Assembly: GCA_951804985.1 (NCBI GenBank)
Contig: OX638133.1
Span: 54,775,122-54,839,121, forward strand
Direction of reading: 5' to 3'
Length of the DNA: 64,000 nucleotides
Origin: Dryomyza anilis
Taxonomy: Eukaryota > Arthropoda > Insecta > Diptera > Dryomyzidae
Part shown: positions 22,494-33,456 of the stretch, piece by piece
How positions within the stretch are numbered: the stretch's first letter is position 1
Layout: every line of letters starts with the position of its first letter
Notes under the pieces: model-generated
Databases searched by the model: none
Told to the model about the DNA's origin: nothing
Seen by the model: only the letters and a program-made list of their open reading frames with translations
Program-made: the position numbers and the translations under genes

Positions 22494-22622
22494 AAAAGAA
22501 TAAATTTAGGATTTCGCCAACACTACTCTACTCATTAGTAGATGCTGTCGGTCATTTGTTGCTGCGCGAGTCACTTTTGAGCAAGCTTACTACTTCTTTT
22601 AACAAGAATGCTTCAATACATA

Positions 22623-23349
22623 TTTTTATACCCTACACTAAGAGTGAAAGGGTATATTCAGTTTGGTACGCCGTTTGTAACACCCAGAAGGAAGCATCTC
22701 CGGTATGGAAAAGTATATATATTCTTGATCAGCATGACCTCCTGAGTCGATTTAGCGATGTCCGTCTGTCTGTCTGTCCGTCTGTCTGTCTGTCCGTCTG
22801 TCTGTCTGTTGAAATCCCTAAGACTTTTAAAATTGAAGAGCTAGATAAATGAAACTTATAACTTAGATTACTAATATACCTACGCTGTATGTGCGAAACA
22901 ATTGGCGAGATCGGTCCATTGTGACCTATGATCCGACCACTTATGTTCAAATACCTCATATAAAATGTACATATAAAGATCAATTTTTATGTATACGTGC
23001 TTAGGTAAACTTTTTTGGTCAAATATATATTGACATCATGCTCAAATACATGATAATAATGTTTTCCGGCGAAAAGACTTGTGGTTCACAAAAAAAAATC
23101 GAAATTCGGTACACCTACCCATTTGTAAATATGGGTATCAAATGAATGGAAATTCTTCAGCGATTGAATGTTTGTAGTTATTTTCAGGATTCGTATACCC
23201 TGGTGACCTATATATCACTTTGAATGGTAACCACACATATGTGTAGGGTATTTATAGTCGGCTTAGACCGACTATAATTTTGATAATCCTAACTATCATA
23301 ATTACACCTACTTTAAAATTTCCCATGTGATCTAACCTTCCCAACTGGT
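22623..23349 (+). mobile_element. DINE-1/helentron-like element, copy A
   Basis: Starts TTTTTATACCCTACAC, has a (GTCY)n block (22759-22812), a mirrored GTGTAGGGTAT near 23250, then the hairpin ATAGTCGGCTTAGACCGACTAT, and ends CCCAACTGG. Inverted subterminal repeats, a GTCY microsatellite and a 3' hairpin are the known layout of DINE-1/INE-1 helentron-type elements. Copies occur at 37354, 42689 (minus), 62518 and, diverged, 55308 (minus). The small frames in it are not genes. Confidence 0.7.
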
Positions 23350-23364
23350 TTGAATTGTCAAAAA

Positions 23365-24000
23365 CTTGTTTCAAATCAGAAAGATTTAAAAAAATAAATC
23401 GAAAAATTTCAAATCACTAAAGATTTAAATTTGGTTTACTTCCAATCTTGAGTGTAAAAAAAGATTTGAGTGTGTTTTGCTTCCAAACTTGAGTGAGAAA
23501 AATGATTTGAGCAAAGTGATTGCAAAATCATTTGCGTTTCAGTGTTTATGCTGCAACCAAATGATTTGACAAATGATTTTTTATTTTTGGGATTGAATCA
23601 TTTGACTTGAAAAATGATTGCATGTTTTTTGTGATTCAATCTTAAGTCTAAAATGAAAAAATGATTTAAATCACTGAATTAAAAATTGCAAAATCTTGTG
23701 ATTCGATTCAAAGATTTTGCTTAATATTTCCAGCAATCCAATGATTTGATAGGTGATTGGAACTTCAGATGATTCAATCTATAAATGATTTAAATAAAGA
23801 TTTTAAAAAAGATGTACATCTATTGATTTAAATCTAAAAATATATTAACAAATGAATTTAAAAAAGATTGCAGTCCATTTCTTTAAAAAGATTTGTGATT
23901 TGCTCTTTTTAAATCAGGTAAATGAATTGAAGTCAAGGAATTGAATCATTTTCGTGGATTTGCAAATGAATTAAATCCAAAAATGATTCAATCTTTCACA
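23365..24000. repeat. Degenerate AATGATTT / AAATCATT-rich region
   Basis: About 630 bp with dozens of irregular occurrences of ATGATTT, AATCATTT and GATTTAAATC on both strands and no constant period. No coding potential. It is a degenerate simple-repeat-like expansion. Confidence 0.6.
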
Positions 24001-24002
24001 GC

Positions 24003-24085
24003 TCTGATGGAAACTCGGTGCGATTGGGATTTGAACTCATGTCGTCAGAAACGCCGGGAGTTGGTAGTCAAGCACGCTACAGTTA
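24003..24085 (-). repeat. tRNA-like (SINE-type) fragment
   Basis: Minus-strand GAGTTCAAATCCCAATCGCACCGA resembles a tRNA B box and acceptor side. A related, longer copy is at 29345-29450. No anticodon can be assigned. A tRNA-derived SINE or pseudogene is likely. Confidence 0.4.
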
Positions 24086-24109
24086 TTAGGTCTGACCTAA
24101 TAACTATGA

Positions 24110-24982
24110 CTAAAGAATTAAGGTATGCAAAAAACCTATTTGTGCAAGAAATTTATTTTTCGTACTTACCCGTTTCTTCCACTCCTCTGCAGCTCCTTCG
24201 CACACGTTCGCTCGCTCACTCGCTCTTTCACCGGTCACGTAGATACTGACTGAAGGATGGATCTGTACGCAGCGTCTTTCTCGGGGGCGTTGGTGGAATA
24301 CAAGCACCTCTTTGGTAGCCGTACGCATAGAGCAGGAGATATTGAGAGGAGAAGTGCTTTGTCTAAGCAGGTGTGAGAGTCGTGTGGAAAAGGCTTGTGT
24401 TGTCTCCTGTGATTGCAGCTTTCCAACGTCTAGCTTTCTCTGCCTTTGGATTCGTACATTCATCGCAGCGCTTAAGCGCGTACGGACCTTGGCTGCTACA
24501 AGGTAATGATCCGAGTACATGTTGGCACCTCGGATAGTGCGTACGTCCATCACAACGTGATCAATTTCCTTTCGCGTTTTTTGATCAGGCGACAACCATG
24601 TGGCCTTGTGGATATCGAGATGTTCGAATCTAGTGCTACCAACTATCATGTTTCGTGCTGTGCCTCGTTCCGTTATCTGAAGTGTTGACATGGAGGCTAA
24701 AATTTCCGATTGTGAGACAATAGATGCATTCTCTGCCCACCTTGGCGTTAAAATCGCCTAGCACGACTACAACTCCACAACCCAATTCGTGTTCCCTGCA
24801 TGGCAGCTATAGTAGATATCACATGATGCTTGTTTCGAGAAGCCCTGTCCCGTCCATGGCATTTCCTGCTTAGCGGTAATGTCAGTCTTATATTTTTCGA
24901 GGACATCTATCAACTGGATAGAGGCACCTTCCCTATAAAGGGTCCGGGCATTCCAGGAGCATATCCGTAAATCATTGTCCAT
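24110..24982 (-). pseudogene. Non-LTR AP endonuclease fragment, D1 copy
   Basis: 24982-24767 encodes LRICSWNARTLYREGASIQL and ITAKQEMPWTGQGF (QE catalytic region). 24691-24110 encodes FEHLDIHKATWLSPDQKTRK, EIDHVVMDVRTIRGANMYSDHY with the catalytic SDH, and AAKVRTRLS. This is the endonuclease often annotated in insects as craniofacial development protein 2-like, derived from RTE-like non-LTR elements. The central part (24692-24766) is out of frame and RT does not follow. Confidence 0.75.
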
Positions 24983-25099
24983 AAAACGTTTGAGTGGGTT
25001 GTCATCCTGGTAATCGGTCGTTATCCAAGACTTCAGTGGGGGAATTCAGTAACTAGTTTGCGATATCGTTGTCGTTAGTTTGCGATAATTATTGTTTAA

Positions 25100-26018
25100 G
25101 TTATTCACGAACTCATATTTATTAATTTGTATTGATAAGTTAACGTTGATTTTGAAATCGTTGTTAAGCTTTGCTACAATAGCAAAAATGACATCAATTA
25201 TAACGAGAACTCAATATACTCGTTATACTCACTGTCATTTTTTGTTTATTTTTTAAATTATTTAGTTTGTTACTAAATCGAATTAATTCATTTTACTTAA
25301 TATATATCACCTAAATGAACGTAGTAAATAAACATTATACACAACTGCTGGAAATAAATTATTATTTTTATTTAAAAAATAAAAACGCTCAAAACATGGC
25401 GGTTAAAAATATGAATTTTCTGTTATTGTTTTCTCGCTTCCTTTTCTCTTTCTCATCATTGGGCAACTCCATTCGTGGTAACGAAATCAAAGCCGTAGAT
25501 ACACCTCCTTCAACAAATGCGGACTTGTTCATTTGATATTAGTCTTGCCGGTGATGAAGTCGATCTATTTGAGATGTTTTTCTGATTATTCTTCACACGC
25601 GTGACATACCCGGCCAACTAACGGTAGTGATCGCCGGATTATACGATGTTGCAGTCAATTTAGCGCGATTATTAAAACGTAGAATCAAACTATATTTGTT
25701 TTTAAGAAACACATTTTTTGAACTTTTTATTTACTTGAAGTTTAAGCATGTGGTGCTGCCATATATTTGAACGTTTTACTCGTTGATTTACTAACGATTT
25801 TGACGTTGTTTAAACTATGTTACAGAATCACTGAATTGTTACTGCAAGCTACAATTTTCGTTAATTAACATTGGGGTTTTCATTGGGCTCATATGTTTTT
25901 CTAGTGGTGGGACCCAAACTCAACGCACGAACCCTCTCTCTGAGGGGGTTCGCCACTCACTTTAGCCGACTTCTACACTGTAGGACTTCATTTAACAATT
26001 TGTCAATTCTGGCGACCA
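25100..26018. other. AT-rich non-coding part of D1
   Basis: No gene recognised. 25100-25410 and 25911-26018 are shared with D2; the block between them is absent from D2. Weak frames (for example 25315-25536) have no recognisable domains. The GAACCCTCTCTCTGAGGG palindrome at 25929-25947 is shared by both copies. Confidence 0.6.
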
Positions 26019-26404
26019 CACACAGAAAAAAAAGTGTGTAAATGTAACTAAAATGTTAATCAATCCAATTAATTTTTAATTGAAACTCAGCCGATGTAAC
26101 TTTTAGTAGCATTGAATTGCATATTCGTAATAATGAGAATATGTTAATTGGAGAAACTTTGATTAATTTTTTTGTCATATTGATATTAAAGTTGTTATAT
26201 ATATTAAATTTTTTACTAGGAATTTTTAAATTATTAATTAATTAATTAGAACCATCAATTAAAAATTTCATTCGATGAAAATTGGATCAATAATTTTGTT
26301 ATGAAAATGAAAATAAAAAACATATGAAAATAAAAATAATTTAATTCAATATATAACATAAATAAATATTAAATAAGTATTTATACTTTTAGATATACTT
26401 ACTT

Positions 26405-27900
26405 ACTTAAATGGCCCTTACAACCGTGGGTTGGTTTTGGCCGCTGAGATAAATACCAAGCGTTGTCAGGTTGTCCTCAACTTGGTCTTTCCAACGCAGA
26501 TTTGGACGACCTCTTCTACGCTGCCCACCTTCTTAGCTGGAGTGTTTTCATCCATTCGTTCGACATGGCTTAGCCAGCGAAGCCGCTGGATCTTGATGCG
26601 CTTGACTATGTCAATGTCGTCGAATAATTCGTACAGCTCATGGTTCATCCTGATTCGATACTTTTTAGCAAAGCAGATAGGGCCAAAGAGTTTACGGAGA
26701 TTCTTTCTCTCGAACGCTCCCAGTACTCTCTCATCGGTGAAGGCCAACGTCTATGTTTCTGCACCATAAAGTAGGACGGGCATGATGAGTGACTTGTAGA
26801 GCGTTATTTTTGTCCGGCGAGAGAGGGCTCTACTTTTCAATTGCCTACTGAGCCCAAAGTAGCACCTGTTGGCAAGAGTTATTCTCCGTTTAATCTCAAG
26901 GCTGACGTCGTTGTTGCAGTTGATGCTGGATCCCAACTAGACGAAGTCCTTCACAATGTCGAACTTGTGGGTGTCAAAATCAGCTTTTTGTCCAAGACGC
27001 ACGGACTCCTTTCTGCTTGTTGACACAAGGAACTTCGTCTTGTCCTCGTTCACCACTAGACCCATTCGACGCGACTCTTTCTCCAATCTGGAGAATGCTG
27101 TGCTGACTGCTGAATGCTGTGCTCCTGCCAATGATATCAATATCATCGGCATATGCGAGCAGCATGACACTTTTGTTGAGGATAATGCCGCTTTGATGGA
27201 GTTCGGCAGCTCGAACTATTTTCTCCATCAATAAATTAAAAAAATTCGCACCTGCCTGAAACCTCGGTCTTTTCCTATTCTCACTGAGCAACGTGTGTTG
27301 CTTAGGGTCATCCTGCAAAGCCTTATAAGTTTCGCAGGTATATCGAACTCAGACATTGCGGTGTATAATCGTTTCCTTATCGGAGTGTCGAAGGCGGTCG
27401 ACTAATAGGTGGTAGGTGTCGATCTGTTTTTCTAGGGTCTTTTCCTGGATTAGGCGCAATGTGAAAATCTGGTCTATGGTGGATTTTCCAGGTCTGAAGC
27501 CGCACTGATAAGGTCCAATCAGTCTGTTGACGATCGATAGAACCTTGTATGCGATATTGAGTAGGCTGATCACACGGTAGTTGGCGCAGATAGTGGGATC
27601 CCCTTTCTTAAGGATTGGGCAGAGTACACTGCGGTTCCAGTCACTTGGCATGCTTTCATCCGACCATATTCTGCTTACGAGCTCGGGCATGCTCTCTATT
27701 AGCTCTTCGCCTCCGGTGTGGGGGTTGCCGGGTTTATTTCTCTATCGGTGGAATTGCGGTCATCATCCCCGGTCAGCAGTTTAGAGAAGTGATCCCTCCA
27801 TATCTTCAGTGTGCTCTGGATATCTGTGACTAGATTCCCGTTTTCATCTTTACAAGAAGAGGCTCCGGATTTCGATATGCTTTGTAAAATTCTTTCAACC
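26405..27900 (-). pseudogene. RTE-like non-LTR reverse transcriptase fragment
   Basis: Minus-strand order: linker (GNLVTDIQSTLKIWRDHFSKLL, ~27840-27770); 27690-27349 with SVLCPILKKGDPTICANYRV and YQCGFRPGKSTIDQIF; 27318-26980 with YADDIDIIGRSTAF, the catalytic YADD; 26936-26751 with EIKRRITLANRCYFGLSRQL and LLYGAET; and 26747-26466 with RIKIQRLRWLSHVERMDENT. It ends at a (TAAG)n-like tail near 26400. Several frameshifts and an LFLVD-to-LLVDRLR gap make it dead. It belongs with the endonuclease fragments nearby by family resemblance. Confidence 0.85.
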
Positions 27901-27904
27901 TAAA

Positions 27905-28250
27905 GAATGTTTTACCGAAGTCAGTTTTCAAAACTTCTACAGGTGGGCCAATTAATTGAGTCAAACATAACATTTGATATTCGCTTTTTAATGATTCAAT
28001 ATGTAACAAAATTAGCATCATAAGCTGTTTGTTCAAATTCTTGACAGCAAAAATAAATTGAGCCATTTAATGCTTTAATAACATAACATACACTAAATAA
28101 TGCAATATCCTGTTTTAAAATAGCAACGTAGAAGAAAATAATGTTAGAAGAAACTGAACGACGCCGCCGACGCACGAGACGCCCAACAAAAAACAAAATC
28201 CATAAGAAAAAAACACTGTTGCAATTTAAGAAAAGGAATAAATCAAAAGT
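27905..28250 (-). other. Unassigned minus-strand segment in T1
   Basis: Two short frames (28066-27830, 28196-27996) overlap here. The left end reads into the non-LTR linker; the rest (for example QLIGPPVEVLKTDFGKTFF) is not recognised. It may be captured host or other TE sequence. Confidence 0.35.
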
Positions 28251-29344
28251 AACAAATAAAAGTAGTTAATACTATTAAAGATTTAGTTTTATTGAAATTA
28301 TATTAAATTTATTCCTATTTATATATTAATTAAAAATGTGTAAATACAATTAATTAATTAGTAAATACATTCATATTTTTAATTGGAATACGATTTTGTT
28401 TGCTATTAATATCAATTGTTATATATACGTACAATATTTTTTTCTGTGCAGTGAGTTGACTTGAGACGACACTAACAAGGATTGTGCCATGTTGAAGCGC
28501 TCAGACACATTGCCTTCTAAAAATTTCACCCATAGCCCCCTATAGTGCTATACATAAAAAATACATTTAATTAAATTTCACTTGATTAAATGCAAATGGT
28601 TTAATTGAAAAAATTTAATTTGAAAAAAGTGGCAACGCCATGTGTGAATAGATCGTGTTTTTCAAGTCGCTGATTTATCCTAATTTATTAACTCCCAATA
28701 AACCAAAAACCTGGATATTAAGTGATTATCGAATGTATATTGAACGTGGTTATCGAAGATTTCACTGGAGAAAAGCGTTCATATTTTTGTAATTGTAAGC
28801 TTGAAAACCATAGCGTTCTCCAGCAAAACTGGTACCTTTTTCGAATTGAATCTAGCCTTTACCTAAACTTGAAATCGACATTCAATATTCAATCGAATTT
28901 TAACTTAATTGTAAGCTCTAAAAAAAATGTGGTTCTTCACTTGATGTTTAACTTAATTTTAACTTGAAATCGACATTCAAATTACACTTGAATTTAAGCG
29001 CATGCACCCAAAAAAATATTGTTGTACTATTAACAAGATCAGCTTTGTTAAATTACTCTTAAAAAATGTTTGTGTTATAAAAACATTCCTGTTGTTGCAA
29101 CAAGATTCACATTAATTCAAACACGTGTAGTCTTGTTGATGTACTCTTTTGGATGAGAGCCGACAACTATTAGGACTTTGAGCCCGTGTCTTTATGGCTG
29201 TATTAAATGATTTATTTGAAAGAACAACAACAAATTGAAAACATAGCACAGGCAAATGATCATACGACCGTTTGGAATACTGTCAAGTATCCTCATCAGT
29301 GATCTTTGTGTGATGACGTCATGGATAACATCAAATGTTTCGTA

Positions 29345-29450
29345 TATAGAAACTCGGTGCGGTTGGGGTTTGAACTCATGTCGTCAGGAACGGGAGTTGG
29401 TAGTCAAGCAAGCTAGGTGCTCGACTACAGAACCACATAGCCATCACTCG
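29345..29450 (-). repeat. tRNA-like (SINE-type) fragment, longer copy
   Basis: On the minus strand a 7-bp acceptor-like stem TGTGGTT/AACCGCA can pair (one G-U), and GAGTTCAAACCCC resembles a B box. Spacing is ~90 nt, as in a tRNA. T- and D-stems are poor, so a tRNA-derived SINE or pseudogene fits better than a gene. Confidence 0.4.
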
Positions 29451-29807
29451 TCTAATTGCAGTTTTATCTATTCTATTTTTAGAACAGATTTCGTTGCATC
29501 GCTCGGCTATGCTTTCAATGTTGTTGTTATTATTTCATGTTCCTTTTTTGGAAATATTCGCACTTCAGGTCTATACATTGTTGCTATTGTGGCAACTTGC
29601 TATAGAAATATTTTAATTTATTTTTGAGAAATTTATTTAGTGTGAAATAATTATTCATTTTGTATAATTTTAAGTTTTATATTTTTGATTTATTCATTTT
29701 GTATAATTTTAAGTTTTATATTTTTGAAAAACCGAGTTATGCTCATAAATAAAATAATAAAAAGTTATTTACCACATAATAAAATACTTCTGACCTAATA
29801 ACTATGA

Positions 29808-30666
29808 CTAAAGAATTAAGGTATGCAAAAAACCGATTTGTGCAAGAAATGTATTTTTCGTACTTACCCGTTTCTTCCACTCCTCTGCAGCTCCTTCGCA
29901 CTCGCTCGCTCGCTCACTCGCACTCACTCGCTCTTTCACCGCTCGCGTAGATACTGACTGAAGGATGGATCTGTACGCAGCGTATTTCTCGAGGACGTTG
30001 GTGGAATACAAGCACCACTTTGGTAGCCGTACGCATAGAGCAGGAGATATTGAGAGGATAAGTGCTTTGTCTAAGCAGGTGTGAGAGTCGTGTGGAAAAG
30101 GCTTGTGTTGTCTCCTGTGATTGCAGCTTTCTCTGCCTTTGGATTCGTACATTCATCGCAGCGCTTAAGCGCGTACGGACCTTGGCTGCTACAAGGTAAT
30201 GATCCGAGTACATGTTGGCACCTCGGATAGTGCGTACGTCCATCACAACGTGATCAATTTCCTTTCGCGTTTTTTGATCAGGCGACAACCATGTGGCCTT
30301 GTGGATATCGAGATGTTCGAATCTAGTGCTACCAACTATCATGTTTCGTGCTGTGCCTCGTTCCGTTATCTGAAGTGTTGACATGGAGGCTAAAATTTCC
30401 GATTGTGAGACAATAGATGCATTCTCTGCCCACCTTGGCGTTAAAATCGCCTAGCACGACTACAACTCCACAACCCAATTCGTGTTCCCCGCATGGCAGC
30501 TATAGTAGATATCACATGATGCTTGTTTCGAGAAGCCCTGTCCCGTCCATCGCATTTCCTGCTTAGCGGTAATGTCAGTCTTATATTTTTCGAGGACATC
30601 TACCAACTGGATAGAGGCATAAAGGGTCCGGGCATTCCAGGAGCATATCCGTAAATCATTGTCCAT
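29808..30666 (-). pseudogene. Non-LTR AP endonuclease fragment, D2 copy
   Basis: Same endonuclease as 24110-24982: LRICSWNARTLYASIQLVDV (30666-30460) and KATWLSPDQKTRKEIDHVVM...SDHYLVAAKV (30384-29914). Small indels differ from D1 (for example a loss of ~9 bp in the first frame and of a short coding block after RQRKLQSQ). A CGCTCGCTCGCTCACTCG simple repeat lies at ~29900-29935. Confidence 0.75.
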
Positions 30667-30785
30667 AAAACGTTTGAGTGGGTTGTCATCCTGGTAATCG
30701 GTCGTTATCCAAGACTTCAGTGGGGGAATTCAGTAACTAGTTTGCGATATCGTTGTCGTTAGTTTGCGATAATTATTGTTTAAGT

Positions 30786-33456
30786 CAAGGATTGAAACAG
30801 TAACCGAAACCGATATCCATTTAAAACCGTTTCATTTTTAAAACCGAAACCGTTATACGAAAATCAGAAATAAACCGATATCCAAAACCGATATAAACGG
30901 TTTCGGTTTTATACCGGTTTAAAAAAGTTTAAAAAGAAACAGAAAAACATATTTTATTTCATATAGAAGATCTTAAGTATATTGTCATTAATTAAAATTT
31001 GGAGTTCCCAAAATAAACATTTTTGGTTGTACAAAAATTCACATGTTGTTTTTTGAGAAACGATATTTCCAAAAACATCGGAAATATGATTCCAATTTTA
31101 ATAATATTGGTTTTTTTCTTTATTTTATTAGTAAAATATATAGGGGAGCTTGGGGTAAGTGGGACAAGTTTTAAAAAGTTCATTTGACTATTTTTTATAT
31201 TCTTTTAAAGGATCTATTCAATAGAATACTATTTATAAGTCTTCTAATGGATTTTTGACTGATGTTTCAAAACAGCTCAATTTCGGACATAAACAAAACA
31301 ATGGTAATGCAAGAAAAAATGTAAAAAAGTTTCAAATTATTAACATCTCAGTAACTATTTAAGGAAATACGAAAAATGAAGTGCAAGTTCGACAAGTTTA
31401 AACATTTCAGGTATAAGGCAGATATTTGTTTACATTAGTGATGATTAAAAATTTCTTGTTCTTGCATTTTTTTGAACGAGAACAAGATCGATATATGATA
31501 TACAAAATAATTCATGATATTACTAAATATTGAACAACAAGTAAAAATGGAAAGCGTGCAAAATATTTATGAACGTGAACATTAATGAAGATGTGTGTTT
31601 TTTGTTTTTGTCAATTCTAAAGAATATAAACATCTTAAAAATAAGGCCTGTGAAGCACTTTGAAGCGGTAAATAGCTTTAAAAGTGCCTCAAAATTCGCT
31701 TCAAAAAGATAAAACAGACAAAACAATGTTTTTCTCTTTTCTTCACTACGCTAGTTCGTACATCGATTGTGCATATGCACTGTGCTATGCACATTTTTAT
31801 TTTACTTTTATATATAGTTTTTTTGTAAATTGTAAAATCATGAGGTAATAAAAAATAATAAATGAACATTTTACAGTGTGATATATTTAGCCGATATATT
31901 GCTTTTTGTGTTTTTCTTTTTTCACAAATCCGCTGATTCGTTTGAAAGTGCAACAACAACAAAAATGCAAATAAAGCAGCATCCAAGCTTTTGATATAAT
32001 TTTTGGCGGGAAATTGTTTGTACCACAAAGAGAACTCGTTGTTGCCAACTAGAGAGCTGTACTAGATACATACATGTAGTGTGGTGCCATGCGTCTGTCC
32101 GTTGCCATGCGTCTGACTGTGTCATGCGTCTGTCCGTTGTCATGCGTCTGTCTGTTTGTCATACGTCTGTTTGTTGCCATGCGATGATACAGGATAGCAA
32201 CGAAGAGTTGTCGTTGTGAAAGTGTGTGTATAAGAATCGTAATCGTTATTGTTATATTCTCTTCTTTCTGTTAGTATTCGCTTTGTAGCGTTTGAGTTTG
32301 TGTTCGCATGGTGTTCGCAATGAAGAATGTTACTATGCAAGATATTATTTGAGTTCTATTGACATACGGATTTTTTAATCTGTGATGAAAACAGAAATAT
32401 GCCTATACGAAATATTCCTTATATTTATTGTATATGTATACCGTATAATGTATATCGTCGTTGTAGAACGAAAAGTCACCAAACACATTTTTATGAAAAA
32501 CTTAATTTTCGAGTTTGTTGATTAATATTATAAAAAGTAATTGATGCATTTTTAAAGTTGAAATATCAACTAATAGATTTACATTTTCTTATCAATTGAC
32601 AGAGACATAAAGAAGTTTTTAAAAAATATTTAGCATTTTGAAAATGTATTTGGTGACTTATCGTTCATTTTATTATGGCCTTGAGATTTTAAATTGTCTC
32701 GTCAACATCACTTGATTTATACAATTATTTTTTATTAGTTAATTCTTGTTAAAATATAATTCAAATTTTTAGGTTATTGGATTTTTTTTTTGTTAGTAAA
32801 ATGTTGAAGAAATTGAAAATAAATACAATTATTACTATTATTGTTCAAATTCTATTCGTTTTCATAATTAATATGCAGTTTAAGATATTTGTCTTCGATC
32901 TTTTATTTAAAATTTAAAAGATTAAGATTACCATTTCTTGCCTTGCTCTTGCAAATGATCATCACTAGTTTACATATATTGCAGTTCACAGAATTGTTGA
33001 AATTTAATTTCTTTGGCTTTTATGGATGAAAATTGTACAAAATTCTTCTTCTTTGCAATTCAGATCATATCTCAGGTGGAGTCAAAATGTTGATTTCATT
33101 GGTTTGTGGTCACGAAATTTTAAATTAAATTTTTTTCTTGCCGTAATCAATTAAATAATTCATATAACACAATAATTTTACTAAAATAACAACAAACATT
33201 GTATAAATTACGTTTCCCACTTTACCCCAGTATCATAATTTGAACATAATTTGGCACCATATAAAAAATGTAAAATTTGAAAAATATGGAAATAAAGAAA
33301 ATTTATACAAAAACCGAAATCAAAACCGAAACCGTAACATGGAACCGGTATACCGAAACCGTTTCGTTATAAAAACTTAAAACCGAAACCGTAACCGAAA
33401 CGCGGAAAAAACCGAAACCGAAAACGAAACCGTTATCGTTTAGGTTTCAATCCTTG
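30786..33456. mobile_element. hAT-like fold-back element (family A), copy 1
   Basis: Ends CAAGGATTGAAAC / GTTTCAATCCTTG, flanked by a perfect 8-bp duplication GTTTAAGT (30778-30785, 33457-33464). D1 at 25090-25106 shows the empty site with a single GTTTAAGT. Both ends hold long arrays of AACCGAAACCG-like units (30800-30925; 33310-33440) that are mutually inverted. The interior is AT-rich and includes a CATGCGTCTGTCCGTTG-type repeat (32087-32180). There is no transposase frame. 8-bp duplications and CA...TG ends are hAT-like. Copy 2 is at 56943-58660, reverse orientation. Confidence 0.8.

Larger units (their letters stand above)
5923..22500 (+). mobile_element. Ty3/gypsy retrotransposon G (CsRn1/Kabuki-like), multiply interrupted
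   Basis: This is the internal region and 3' LTR of a plus-strand element whose 5' LTR starts at 422. In order: leader, gag (intact copy 13194-13781), protease, RT, RNase H, integrase, polypurine tract and LTR. The gag type (PSFWTDHPEAWFIHIESQF, ending EIGDRKPSEF), a CHCC-like remnant near 14000 and a DSGAEISVLP protease resemble the CsRn1/Kabuki group. It is disrupted by X, the tandem triplication, a non-LTR insertion at 15363-20955, a palm deletion near 15000 and several stops. Confidence 0.8.
26019..28448. mobile_element. TIR element T1 (CACAGAAAAAAA ends) carrying a non-LTR fragment
   Basis: The ends CACACAGAAAAAAAA and TTTTTTTCTGTG are inverted. The corresponding empty site in D2 (GCGACCAGTGAGTTG near 33868-33882) shows a 2- or 3-bp CA/CCA duplication. 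Subterminal AT-rich regions (26035-26400, 28255-28445) flank a non-LTR RT fragment. No transposase frame is seen, so it is non-autonomous; superfamily is not assigned. Confidence 0.65.
24093..29140. repeat. Direct duplicate D1 (copy 1 of a ~2.5-2.7-kb segment)
   Basis: D1 aligns with D2 (29792-34520) over the endonuclease block, the AT-rich block from TTGTTTAAGT, the GGGACCCAAACTCAACGCACG block and the GTGAGTTGACTTGAGACGAC block, ending AACACGTGTAGTCTTG. D1 alone carries the TIR insertion 26019-28448 and ~500 extra bp at about 25411-25905. Both copies have the same orientation. Confidence 0.8.

Noticed and set aside
22759..22812. CRISPR-like regular short repeats (GTCTGTCTGTCC)
   Set aside because: Plain (GTCY)n microsatellite in a DINE-1-like element; no spacers, eukaryotic context.
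24110..24691. Host craniofacial development protein 2-like gene
   Set aside because: This common annotation label is a non-LTR endonuclease; here it is fragmentary and duplicated with TE surroundings.
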